Source: Chitinophagaceae bacterium (GTDB lineage: Bacteria; Bacteroidota; Bacteroidia; Chitinophagales; Chitinophagaceae). From it: a DNA stretch of 7,718 nt. The translations under genes and the position numbers were made by a program. Below are positions 1 to 6,512 of the stretch, piece after piece; within the stretch, counting starts at the first letter, position 1; every line of letters starts with the position of its first letter. The notes below the pieces were generated by a model. That model searched no databases. It was given only the letters and a program-made list of their open reading frames with translations, and was not told the DNA's origin. The DNA is taken from assembly GCA_003456175.1 (NCBI GenBank), contig DMPB01000037.1, forward strand, positions 9,340 to 17,057, read 5' to 3'.

Positions 1-1621
1 CGAATTCGGCATTATCGGTGGTAACAATAACAGTGCTTTCTGTTTTTTGCAATAAGAAGTTTGTAACACGTTGCTGCTCATCGGGTTGTAGATCTTTTAT
101 GGGCTCTTCGAGTAGTAGCAAACTGTGTTTTCCAACAAGTGCTCTGAGCAACAGAATACGCTGTTTATCGTTTTTGCTCATACGTGCACCTGTAGGATCG
201 AGAATGGTTTCAAAACCATTAGGGGCATGTGCTAGATAATCATCGAAACCTAAGGTTCGTGCTAGTTCTGTAACATCGGAAAGTTGCGTTGAGGTGCAAC
301 CCATAGTAATGTTATTGAGTAAGCTGCCATTGAAAATATCTTGCTGATTTAGTAGAATGCCAGTGGCATTGCGTAAGCTTGCTAGTTGATAATTATGTAT
401 GGGTACGTCGGCAATGAAAATTTTGCCTTCAAATTCTAAGTAGGCACCAGTTAACAAACGTAATAATGAACTACGACCGCTGCCACTTAAGCCCATGATT
501 GCAACTTTTTCACCAGCATTTACCGTAAGGTTCAACTGCTTTAATACTTGCTGATTGGCTTGATAACCAAAAGTTACATGATCAAACTTTACGCTAATTG
601 GTTTGGTATTGTCTTGTAGTACAATTGTTCCGTTTTTCTCTGTTTCTGCTTCGGTTACATAGTCTAATTTTTGGGTAGCAGTTAGTACATCGTACACTTT
701 ATCGAGGTTAACGATGAATTTTTCTACTGATGCTATTACGGTTAGAATAACAATTTCGGCTGCTACAAACTGGCCAATGTTTAGTTGTGGTTCAGAACCC
801 ACCAATAAAATAACCCCTACAATTAACATAGCTGCCGTAATAGCCACTTTAAATGCGATTAAACTCCAATATTGGGTTTGTAATACCCCGAATAATTCGG
901 TACGGGCGTTAATATATTCTGTAGTGAGCTTATCGTTTTGGCGTAAATGAAGTGTTGTATTTTTTGCGTATTTGAATGTTTTAAGGCTTCGGGCCATTTC
1001 TTCGAACCAGGCGGCTACTTTGTATTTGTAGTTGCTTGCTCTGATACTGCTATCGAAACCACGTGTTGCTGTTGAACGCAAAATGAATACTAGCGTAATG
1101 GCTAAAACAATACCAAACGCAATAAATACCGGATGATATAAGGATAAAAGAATTAACCCGAATAAAATTTGAATGGTAGCGGTGGGCAAATCGAGCAACA
1201 ACTTAGCGATACCTTTCTGCAAAGTCATGGTATCGAAAAAACGATTTACTAACTCTGGCAAGTAGTAGTTATCGAGTTTTTGAATGTTAAGCTTCGGAAT
1301 ACGATCGGCAAATTCGAAAGAGTAACGAACGAAAATTTTCTGCTGTATTTTCTCGATCAACTGCATTTGGCGTACTTGTAGTAAGCCCGACATAAATGTA
1401 CCGAACACTACAAAAAATATGAGCAATACAATAGAAGTGCTAATAGTACCTGCCTGTACAAAATTGATGATGGTTTGTACACCAATGGGTAGGGTAAGCT
1501 GTACCAAACCACTAAGAATGGCAAATATGTAAATGGCCGATATATCCTTCCGATTGAGACGGAGGATTGAAAAAATTTGCGAAAGGGTACTACGCAAAGA
1601 CCCATGTGCTGATGTAGCCAT
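1..1621 (-). CDS. ABC half-transporter (permease fused to a degenerate ATPase domain), C-terminus cut by window edge
   Basis: This is an open frame of 540 codons that starts at the ATG at 1621-1619 and runs off the left edge. Residues 1 to about 330 form an ABC exporter membrane domain, with hydrophobic segments near 27-48, 61-83, 146-162, 163-181 and two between about 251 and 300. Its general style resembles HlyB/PrtD or peptidase-less bacteriocin exporters. A nucleotide-binding domain follows from about residue 340, with an aromatic A-loop (Y353). Its catalytic motifs are altered. Walker A reads GLSGSGRSS, with Arg383 in place of the lysine. The Q-loop position is Asn425, followed by QQD. 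The signature reads MSKND at 481-485 instead of LSGGQ. Walker B reads LLLLEEP, so Asp becomes Glu505 while the catalytic Glu506 remains. The H-loop position is Asp536. The frame is uninterrupted, so it is not an obvious pseudogene. I infer an inner-membrane exporter subunit with weak or no ATPase activity, perhaps partnered by a competent ABC protein or an HlyD-type adaptor outside the window. The substrate is unknown. Confidence 0.88.
   Translation of the reverse strand, partial: MATSAHGSLRSTLSQIFSILRLNRKDISAIYIFAILSGLVQLTLPIGVQTIINFVQAGTISTSIVLLIFFVVFGTFMSGLLQVRQMQLIEKIQQKIFVRYSFEFADRIPKLNIQKLDNYYLPELVNRFFDTMTLQKGIAKLLLDLPTATIQILFGLILLSLYHPVFIAFGIVLAITLVFILRSTATRGFDSSIRASNYKYKVAAWFEEMARSLKTFKYAKNTTLHLRQNDKLTTEYINARTELFGVLQTQYWSLIAFKVAITAAMLIVGVILLVGSEPQLNIGQFVAAEIVILTVIASVEKFIVNLDKVYDVLTATQKLDYVTEAETEKNGTIVLQDNTKPISVKFDHVTFGYQANQQVLKQLNLTVNAGEKVAIMGLSGSGRSSLLRLLTGAYLEFEGKIFIADVPIHNYQLASLRNATGILLNQQDIFNGSLLNNITMGCTSTQLSDVTELARTLGFDDYLAHAPNGFETILDPTGARMSKNDKQRILLLRALVGKHSLLLLEEPIKDLQPDEQQRVTNFLLQKTESTVIVTTDNAEF
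517..532. repeat. Repeated 16 bp word, copy 1
   Basis: CATTTACCGTAAGGTT lies within the ABC gene, where its complement encodes NLTVN just before Walker A. It is identical over 16 bases to the copy at 3305-3320 and over 14 bases to the copy at 5949-5962. Confidence 0.5.
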
Positions 1622-1640
1622 AGTAAATGGTTCGAGTAAT

Positions 1641-1670
1641 CAAAGATTGTTTAATACTTATTGCCGCAAA
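1641..1670 (-). promoter_or_regulatory. Candidate Bacteroidota promoter of the ABC gene
   Basis: Read on the minus strand, a TTTG (1670-1667) is followed after 18 bases by AATCTTTG (1648-1641). This resembles the Bacteroidota -33 TTG and -7 TAnnTTTG boxes, with one mismatch in the -7 box. The ATG lies about 20 bases further on. It is a sequence match only. Confidence 0.35.
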
Positions 1671-1671
1671 A

Positions 1672-1714
1672 TAACACAGCCACAGTGCTCTTGTTGAAAT
1701 CTGTGGCTGCGTTA
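1672..1714 (-). terminator. Hairpin terminator downstream of korB
   Basis: CAGCCACAG (1677-1685) pairs perfectly with CTGTGGCTG (1701-1709) across a 15-base loop. After one mismatch the stem gains four more pairs (1672-1675 with 1711-1714). On the minus strand the stem is followed by TTATTTTG, a U-rich tail. It lies about 30 bases past the korB stop, which fits a factor-independent terminator. A run of seven T at 1721-1727 also follows it on the plus strand, so it could work both ways. Confidence 0.6.
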
Positions 1715-1744
1715 ACAAAATTTTTTTATACAGAGGTAGCTTTA

Positions 1745-2794
1745 TTATGCAATTCGCCACACTTCTTTGCCTTTGAGCAAGGCATTGAGGTTGCCTTTGC
1801 CCTTTTGAGCAATAGCCTCTTCTATTTGTAGTTGCATCACGTTTTCATAGCAGGCACGTTCTTGCTGATAGAACACACCGAACGGCCTTGGCATATGGCC
1901 TTCAATGCGTGGATCATCGAACATGCGAACTAAAATTTGAGCCTTGTAAAAATCTTGCTCGTTGTGTATCCACAAATCGTTCTCACTGTAATCACCACTT
2001 TCTAAGCTTACAATTACAGGTTTCAAGCCATCGAGCTTAATACCCTTGGTGCCGTTGGCAAAAACGAGTGGCTTACCTTGTTCTAAGAATAAGGTTTCCA
2101 TTGGCTTACTGCCTTTTTCGGTGAATATTTCGAAAGCACCATCGTTAAAGATGTTACAGTTCTGATATATCTCTAATAATGACGCCCCTTTGTGGGCATT
2201 GCTGCGTAGTAGCATTTGCTGTAGGTGCTTGGGGTCGCGGTCCATACTGCGAGCAATAAAACTAGCATCGGCACCCAATGCTAACGCTAAAGGGTTAAAT
2301 GGGTGATCAATACTACCCAACGGTGTGCTCTTGGTAACTTTTTGTTCTTGAGAGGTAGGACTGTACTGCCCTTTGGTTAAGCCATAGATTTGGTTGTTAA
2401 ACAGCATAATGTTCACATCAAAATTGCGACGCAGTAAGTGAATGGTGTGGTTACCACCAATACTTAATCCATCGCCATCGCCGGTTACAATCCAAACGCT
2501 TAATTCTGGGCGGCTCGCTTTTAAACCGCTAGCAATGGCAGTAGCGCGGCCATGTATACTATGCATACCATAGGTATTCATGTAATACGGAAATCGGCTA
2601 CTACAGCCAATGCCGCTTATAATTACGATATCTTCTTTCGGTATGCCTAAGGTTGGCATTACCTTCTGCACTTGTGCCAGTATACTATAATCGCCACAGC
2701 CAGGGCACCAACGCACCTCTTGATCGGTTGCGAAGTCTTTTGCCGTAAGGCTTACAGCAGGTTGCTGAGGGGCGGTTGCTAATGTATTACTCAT
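1745..2794 (-). CDS. korB: 2-oxoacid:ferredoxin oxidoreductase, beta subunit
   Basis: The 349-residue protein is the thiamine-diphosphate (TPP) and Fe-S subunit of an oxidoreductase that decarboxylates a 2-oxoacid (2-oxoglutarate or pyruvate) to the acyl-CoA and reduces ferredoxin in the cytoplasm. The evidence is the cluster cysteines WCPGCG (C30, C33), C64 in GIGCSSR and C213, spaced as in two-subunit enzymes of this family. The TPP/Mg motif is GDGDGLSIGGN (105-115), continuing through NNQIYGLTKGQ (133-143). The length matches the long beta subunits common in aerobic bacteria. The start ATG at 2794 gives a short polar leader before the conserved region. The alpha/gamma subunit, often encoded next door, is absent: the upstream neighbour is an AhpD-like gene 90 bases away. 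The gene is probably transcribed alone, with its own promoter and terminator. KorB (2-oxoglutarate) is the likelier name, but sequence alone does not separate it from a pyruvate or branched-chain enzyme. Confidence 0.93.
   Translation of the reverse strand: MSNTLATAPQQPAVSLTAKDFATDQEVRWCPGCGDYSILAQVQKVMPTLGIPKEDIVIISGIGCSSRFPYYMNTYGMHSIHGRATAIASGLKASRPELSVWIVTGDGDGLSIGGNHTIHLLRRNFDVNIMLFNNQIYGLTKGQYSPTSQEQKVTKSTPLGSIDHPFNPLALALGADASFIARSMDRDPKHLQQMLLRSNAHKGASLLEIYQNCNIFNDGAFEIFTEKGSKPMETLFLEQGKPLVFANGTKGIKLDGLKPVIVSLESGDYSENDLWIHNEQDFYKAQILVRMFDDPRIEGHMPRPFGVFYQQERACYENVMQLQIEEAIAQKGKGNLNALLKGKEVWRIA
2737..2750. repeat. Variant copy of the CATTTACCGTAAGG word
   Basis: This site matches the repeated 14-base word at 12 of 14 positions, keeping the CCGTAAGG half. 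It lies in the 5' part of korB and encodes part of a LTAK segment. It may be chance. Confidence 0.3.
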
Positions 2795-2829
2795 GAAAAT
2801 TGAAACTAAATAGCTAGGCTAATTTTTTG

Positions 2830-2861
2830 CAAAGATGCTGCTAGTAGTTGGTTTAAACCAA
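2830..2861 (-). promoter_or_regulatory. Candidate promoter of korB, overlapping a 14 bp palindrome
   Basis: On the minus strand, TTGG (2861-2858) is separated by 20 bases from CATCTTTG (2837-2830), a one-mismatch fit to TAnnTTTG. The korB ATG is about 35 bases further on. A perfect palindrome, TTGGTTTAAACCAA (2848-2861), covers the -33 box and could be a regulator-binding site. This rests on pattern alone. Confidence 0.4.
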
Positions 2862-2884
2862 TATTGTTCGTTATAAACCCGTTA

Positions 2885-3238
2885 CTAAGCAGGTGTGCCC
2901 GCTTGTAGTGCTTCCCAATATTCGGCGGCACGGCGGGTATGTGGTATTACAATAGTACCACCTACAATGTTGGCTACGGCAAATATTTCGTACAGTTGTT
3001 CTGTTGTTACACCCTGCTCGTGGCACTTACCTAAATGATATTTGATACAATCGTCGCAACGAAGTACCATACTAGCAACTAGGCCTAGCATTTCTTTGGT
3101 TTGGGTACTTAAAGCACCAGCATCGTAAGTATTGGTATCGAGGTTCCAAAGGCGCTTCATCACCAAATTATTCTTACTCAAAATTACCTCATTCATACGC
3201 GTACGGTAATCGTTAAACTCAGTAACCAGATTGCTCAT
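2885..3238 (-). CDS. Carboxymuconolactone decarboxylase (AhpD-like) family protein
   Basis: This 117-residue all-alpha protein has the family hallmark RCDDCIKYH, with C61 and C64 as a CxxC pair, H68 four residues after the second Cys, and an acidic residue (E49) about 12 residues before the pair. In AhpD-type proteins these residues form a thiol-disulfide and proton-relay site used in peroxide defence. The C-terminal half (GVTTEQLYEIFAVANIVGG) is also typical. The length is that of a single-domain member. True decarboxylases of the protocatechuate pathway lack this CxxC, so a redox role is more likely, though partner and substrate are unknown. It lies upstream of korB in the same direction, 90 bases away, and diverges from gmk. 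No peroxiredoxin gene is nearby. The start at 3238 puts the ATG at a sensible place with no alternative conserved sequence upstream. Confidence 0.87.
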   Translation of the reverse strand: MSNLVTEFNDYRTRMNEVILSKNNLVMKRLWNLDTNTYDAGALSTQTKEMLGLVASMVLRCDDCIKYHLGKCHEQGVTTEQLYEIFAVANIVGGTIVIPHTRRAAEYWEALQAGTPA

Positions 3239-3304
3239 AACAAAATTTTTGCGAAAATATACCCAGAATAACGGCCTTGCTATTGTTTTTGGTAAATGTT
3301 GGTT

Positions 3305-3320
3305 AACCTTACGGTAAATG
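3305..3320. repeat. Repeated 16 bp word, copy 2
   Basis: AACCTTACGGTAAATG is identical over 16 bases, in inverted orientation, to the copy at 517-532. It lies upstream of the preferred gmk start, between the divergent genes. If gmk began at 3296 the same NLTVN codons would be translated here. Confidence 0.5.
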
Positions 3321-3330
3321 GCTTTGCCGC

Positions 3331-3338
3331 TATCTTTG
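3331..3338 (+). promoter_or_regulatory. Candidate -7 box upstream of gmk
   Basis: TATCTTTG matches the Bacteroidota -7 consensus TAnnTTTG at every fixed position. It ends only 5 bases before the ATG at 3344, so a transcript from it would be leaderless or nearly so. No convincing TTG -33 box lies at the usual 19-21 base spacing, so this call is tentative. Confidence 0.3.
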
Positions 3339-3343
3339 CAGCT

Positions 3344-3955
3344 ATGAATAGTGTGCCACAGGTTTCAGCAAAACAGATCTTAATTATCGCCGCTCCATCG
3401 GGTGCCGGCAAAACAAGTATTACGCACTTTTTATTAGATAAGTATGCCGATAAGCTTGCCTTTTCTATCTCTGCAACTACTCGCAAGGCTCGTGGCACCG
3501 AGGAGCATGGGAAAGACTATTACTTTATAGATGTTGCTGCGTTTCAGCAAAAAATACAAGAGAATGCTTTTATAGAATGGGAAATGGTGTACGAAGGCAA
3601 GTATTATGGTACTTTAAAAAGCGAGTTAGAACGTATTTGGGCGCTTGGTAAAACGCCTATTTTAGATATTGATGTGAAAGGTGCTATTCATATTCAAAGC
3701 CAATTTGCCCCAGAACAAACCAAAAGTATTTTCATTATGCCGCCAAGCGTTGCCGAGCTAAAACGCAGGCTAGAAAGCCGTGGTAATGAAAACGCTGAAA
3801 GCATTGCTATTCGTGTAAATAAAGCTAGCTACGAGATTAGTTTTAAAGATAGTTTCGATGAAATTATTCTCAACGATAACCTACAAAAAGCTTGCTGGGA
3901 AACCGAACAAGTAATTAGCAACTTTCTTAGATGGAATAAATCTACTATTTTGTAG
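3344..3955 (+). CDS. gmk: Guanylate kinase
   Basis: The protein catalyses ATP-dependent phosphorylation of GMP to GDP in the cytoplasm, an essential step of purine nucleotide synthesis. From the chosen start it has 203 residues, within the usual 190-210. The P-loop is APSGAGKTS (Lys23). The GMP-binding stretch SATTRKARG follows (Arg47), then the EHGKDYYF segment. The family segments GKYYGTLKSELE, ILDIDVKGA and RLESRGNENAE follow in order. The frame is open back to an ATG at 3296, but that would add 16 residues not expected in the family and would place the -7-like box inside the gene. M at 3344 is therefore preferred, without certainty. No Shine-Dalgarno sequence is visible. The gene is divergent from the AhpD-like gene and only 26 bases ahead of the histidine kinase, so the two may be co-transcribed. 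Confidence 0.94.
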   Translation: MNSVPQVSAKQILIIAAPSGAGKTSITHFLLDKYADKLAFSISATTRKARGTEEHGKDYYFIDVAAFQQKIQENAFIEWEMVYEGKYYGTLKSELERIWALGKTPILDIDVKGAIHIQSQFAPEQTKSIFIMPPSVAELKRRLESRGNENAESIAIRVNKASYEISFKDSFDEIILNDNLQKACWETEQVISNFLRWNKSTIL

Positions 3956-3981
3956 TAGTTTTTATTTGAATCCAATTTCGC

Positions 3982-6345
3982 ATGAATCGGCTCCTGTGGT
4001 TTCACCTTGTACTTACCATTGGCTTGTTGTGTAGTATTATCCCAAAAAATAGCTATGCACAACAAGGTGTTATTACTATAAAACCTCAGCAGTTACAAGA
4101 GGGTTATTTAATCGAAAATCACCCTTGGAAAATGTACTGGCGCCAACTGGTAGATGCCAAAACACAAAGTACCAACTACGAATGGATTAACTTTCCGCAG
4201 CGTTTTGATAATACGGTGTATAAAGGGCAACATTTACCCGCAAGGGGATACGCCACTTATGTTACCACCATTAAAACACCAGATAATAAGCAGCAACTTG
4301 GGCTACTCGTAACAGATGCGTATACCAATAGTCGTATTTTTATTAACGATTCGCTGTATGTTACGTCAGGCAAGTTCGATACCATTCCGGGTGGCAGCAA
4401 GCCATTTTGGCAAACCAAAGTATTACGGTTACCTACTACCGATAGCTTTACCCTTGTTATCCAAATTTCAAATTTCGAACATAGCAAAGGGGGGCCGTTC
4501 AAGCCTTTGTTAATAGGCCAATACGATTATGTGTATAATAAATGGCAGCGTAGCGTAGCTAACGATGTTTGGTTAAGTGGTTGCTTGTTTATGGGTGGTT
4601 TGTTTTTTTTAGCACTATTTGCTTTTGGCCCGAGAGATAAAGCAACCTTATACTTTGCATTGTTTTGTTTGATTTATAGCTATCGCTTTGTAGGTAGCGG
4701 CAATTATGCTTTGCATAGTTTCTGGCAAAATATTTCTTGGCATACATCTTTAAAACTAGAGTATTTATCGCTGTATTTATCGTTACTGTTTCTAGCACAA
4801 TACATGCGTAAGCTTTTTAATAACGATGTTAATCCGCTTAGCTATAATCTTTTAAGTGCTATTTGCGGACTTCTAAGTGTGTTTGTTGTATTTACGCCAG
4901 CAAGTTTTTATACGCAGTTACTTAACCCGTTTTTAATACTTATGATGGGTGTAATTGTATACACGTTTTGGGCGGTGTATCAATTCACTAAAAACAAGCG
5001 TTCAGGTTGGCCGTACGCACTAGCATCGGTAGGCATTTTATTAATCGTATTCTTGGTAGTGAACCTACAGTATTTTGGTGTTATCAAGCGGCAAGAATTA
5101 ATACTCACTTTAGGATATATCATTTTCTTCTTTTTACAGGCACTTATTTTGGCCTTTCGCTTTCAGTTTCTCTTAAAAGAGGCAAAGGAAGCTGCCATAC
5201 AAGCCTTGCGAGCAAAAACAGATTTCCTCAGTACTATGAGTCACGAAATTCGTACACCGCTAAACTCAGTTATCGGTATTAGTCATATTCTACTACACGA
5301 ACAGCCACGCCCCGATCAAAAAAAGAACCTTAACACCCTTTTATTCAGTGCTAAAAACTTACTGAATATTGTTAACGATATACTCGATTTTAACAAGATA
5401 GAAGCAGGCAAGTTAAACCTCGAAATCATACCAACACAGCTAGGGCAATTACTACAAAACGTTACCGATGGCTGGCAGGTGGCAGCTAAAGAAAAACAGT
5501 TAAGCTTAGAGTTACGCATGAGCAGCGAACTACAAACCCTGCAAGTACAAACAGATCCTACCCGATTAGCACAAATACTCAACAACCTCATTCATAACGC
5601 CATAAAGTTCACACATCAAGGGCGTATCGAAATATCAGTTACAACAACAACCATTAACACCAAAACAGCTATTATTGAATGCAGTGTTACCGATACAGGC
5701 ATTGGTATTTCTGCAGAACAGCAACAAATTATTTTCGATCGGTTCACACAGGCCGATTCTTCTACACGTCGCAGCTTTGGTGGTACAGGTTTAGGACTTG
5801 CTATTTGCAAGCGTATTATACAAGCCATGAACAGTGAGTTACTCGTAGAAAGTACTAAAGGCAAAGGCAGCCGTTTTCACTTTACACTAGCATTACCCAT
5901 TGTTAGTTCAGAAGTTCAACCCAATAACAGCCCAGAAATTAATGTTCCCCTTACGGTAAATGAAGCAACACCGCTAACACCCTATAAAATTTTATTGGTA
6001 GAAGACAACGCCATTAATGTAATGGTCGCTACCAACTTTTTAAACCTTTGGGGAGCCGAGTTCGAAGTTGCCGAAAATGGCGAAGAAGCCATTGCCAAGG
6101 CTAGCACTTTCGAACCCGACTTAGTGCTTATGGATATGCACATGCCAATAATGGATGGCTATGAAGCAACCAAAGTACTGCGAAAGCAAGGCTTCCGCAA
6201 GCCTATTATAGCCTTAACAGCTAGTGTGTTTGGGAATATTGAACAACTCAAAAACGAAATTGGTATCGATGATATGGTGGTGAAACCCTTTCAGCCCGAT
6301 ACCCTCTTGAGTACCATTCTACAACACATAAAGGGTAGGGGTTAA
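3982..6345 (+). CDS. Hybrid sensor histidine kinase with 7TMR-DISM sensor and receiver domain
   Basis: This 787-residue inner-membrane signalling protein has a signal peptide (1-26, cut after SYA). An extracytoplasmic beta-rich domain follows at about 27-190; the segment from ARGYATYVTTI onward resembles galactose-binding-like folds, so a carbohydrate or small ligand is possible. Seven membrane segments lie near 196-216, 221-240, 257-275, 290-310, 314-335, 343-365 and 371-396, as in the 7TMR-DISM family. The kinase core has the H-box MSHEIRTPLN (phospho-acceptor His421), N-box NNLIHNAIKF (Asn539), G1 DTGIGIS (571-577), F-box IFDRFTQAD and G2 GGTGLGLAI (600-608). A C-terminal receiver domain from about 670 has acidic E674/D675, phospho-acceptor Asp718 (LMDMHMP), Thr746 and Lys768. 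All catalytic residues are present. There is no DNA-binding output domain and no response regulator or HPt gene in view, so the partner is elsewhere. It starts 26 bases after gmk. The signal sensed is unknown. Confidence 0.93.
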   Translation: MNRLLWFHLVLTIGLLCSIIPKNSYAQQGVITIKPQQLQEGYLIENHPWKMYWRQLVDAKTQSTNYEWINFPQRFDNTVYKGQHLPARGYATYVTTIKTPDNKQQLGLLVTDAYTNSRIFINDSLYVTSGKFDTIPGGSKPFWQTKVLRLPTTDSFTLVIQISNFEHSKGGPFKPLLIGQYDYVYNKWQRSVANDVWLSGCLFMGGLFFLALFAFGPRDKATLYFALFCLIYSYRFVGSGNYALHSFWQNISWHTSLKLEYLSLYLSLLFLAQYMRKLFNNDVNPLSYNLLSAICGLLSVFVVFTPASFYTQLLNPFLILMMGVIVYTFWAVYQFTKNKRSGWPYALASVGILLIVFLVVNLQYFGVIKRQELILTLGYIIFFFLQALILAFRFQFLLKEAKEAAIQALRAKTDFLSTMSHEIRTPLNSVIGISHILLHEQPRPDQKKNLNTLLFSAKNLLNIVNDILDFNKIEAGKLNLEIIPTQLGQLLQNVTDGWQVAAKEKQLSLELRMSSELQTLQVQTDPTRLAQILNNLIHNAIKFTHQGRIEISVTTTTINTKTAIIECSVTDTGIGISAEQQQIIFDRFTQADSSTRRSFGGTGLGLAICKRIIQAMNSELLVESTKGKGSRFHFTLALPIVSSEVQPNNSPEINVPLTVNEATPLTPYKILLVEDNAINVMVATNFLNLWGAEFEVAENGEEAIAKASTFEPDLVLMDMHMPIMDGYEATKVLRKQGFRKPIIALTASVFGNIEQLKNEIGIDDMVVKPFQPDTLLSTILQHIKGRG
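5949..5962. repeat. Repeated word, copy 3 (14 bp)
   Basis: CCTTACGGTAAATG lies in the histidine kinase gene, in the linker between the ATPase and receiver domains, where it encodes LTVN in the same reading frame as in the ABC gene. Confidence 0.5.
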
Positions 6346-6367
6346 AACGGTTTAAAATTAATTACAT

Positions 6368-6380
6368 ATTTACCGTAAGG
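6368..6380. repeat. Repeated word, copy 4 (13 bp)
   Basis: ATTTACCGTAAGG lies in the non-coding gap between the kinase and glnN, so protein coding cannot explain it. Confidence 0.5.
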
Positions 6381-6460
6381 GCTTAAAAGCATCATTTTTT
6401 AGAACAAACGATAAAATAATTATTAATTTTTGGCTCATTTTCAGGTTTTTTCATCAAAAC

Positions 6461-6491
6461 TTGGAGATTGACGCAAAAAAAACTTGCTTTG
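6461..6491 (+). promoter_or_regulatory. Candidate promoter of glnN
   Basis: TTGG (6461-6464), a 19-base spacer and TTGCTTTG (6484-6491) fit the Bacteroidota -33/-7 pattern with one mismatch in the -7 box. The ATG at 6513 is 21 bases after the -7 box, giving a short leader. The rest of the 6346-6512 gap is AT-rich. It holds the repeat copy at 6368 and no convincing terminator for the kinase gene. Confidence 0.45.
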
Positions 6492-6512
6492 CACTCGCAA
6501 AACACAGTTTAT

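Noticed and set aside
714..950. Plus-strand open frame of 78 codons
   Set aside because: It lies wholly antisense to the ABC membrane domain, which shows clear family features in its own frame. The product is unrecognisable.
1..1621. The ABC gene as a decayed pseudogene
   Set aside because: The frame is uninterrupted over 540 codons, the fold-defining hydrophobic and glycine residues are kept, and the motif changes are substitutions, so a functional but ATPase-impaired protein is more likely.
3251..3263. TATATTTT as a promoter box for the AhpD-like gene (minus strand)
   Set aside because: It lacks the final G of TAnnTTTG and has no TTG box at the right spacing.
3280..3498. Minus-strand open frame of 72 codons overlapping the start of gmk
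   Set aside because: It is antisense to the conserved gmk P-loop region, has no recognisable motifs and no promoter of its own.
4316..4513. Alternative-frame open reading frames inside the kinase gene, here and at 5007-5282, 5316-5591 and 5616-5864
   Set aside because: The 787-codon frame explains the region with a full domain series. The others are frame shadows.
6347..6376. Possible terminator after the kinase gene (ACGGT paired with ACCGT)
   Set aside because: It has only a five-base stem with a 20-base loop and no following T-run, so it is too weak to call.
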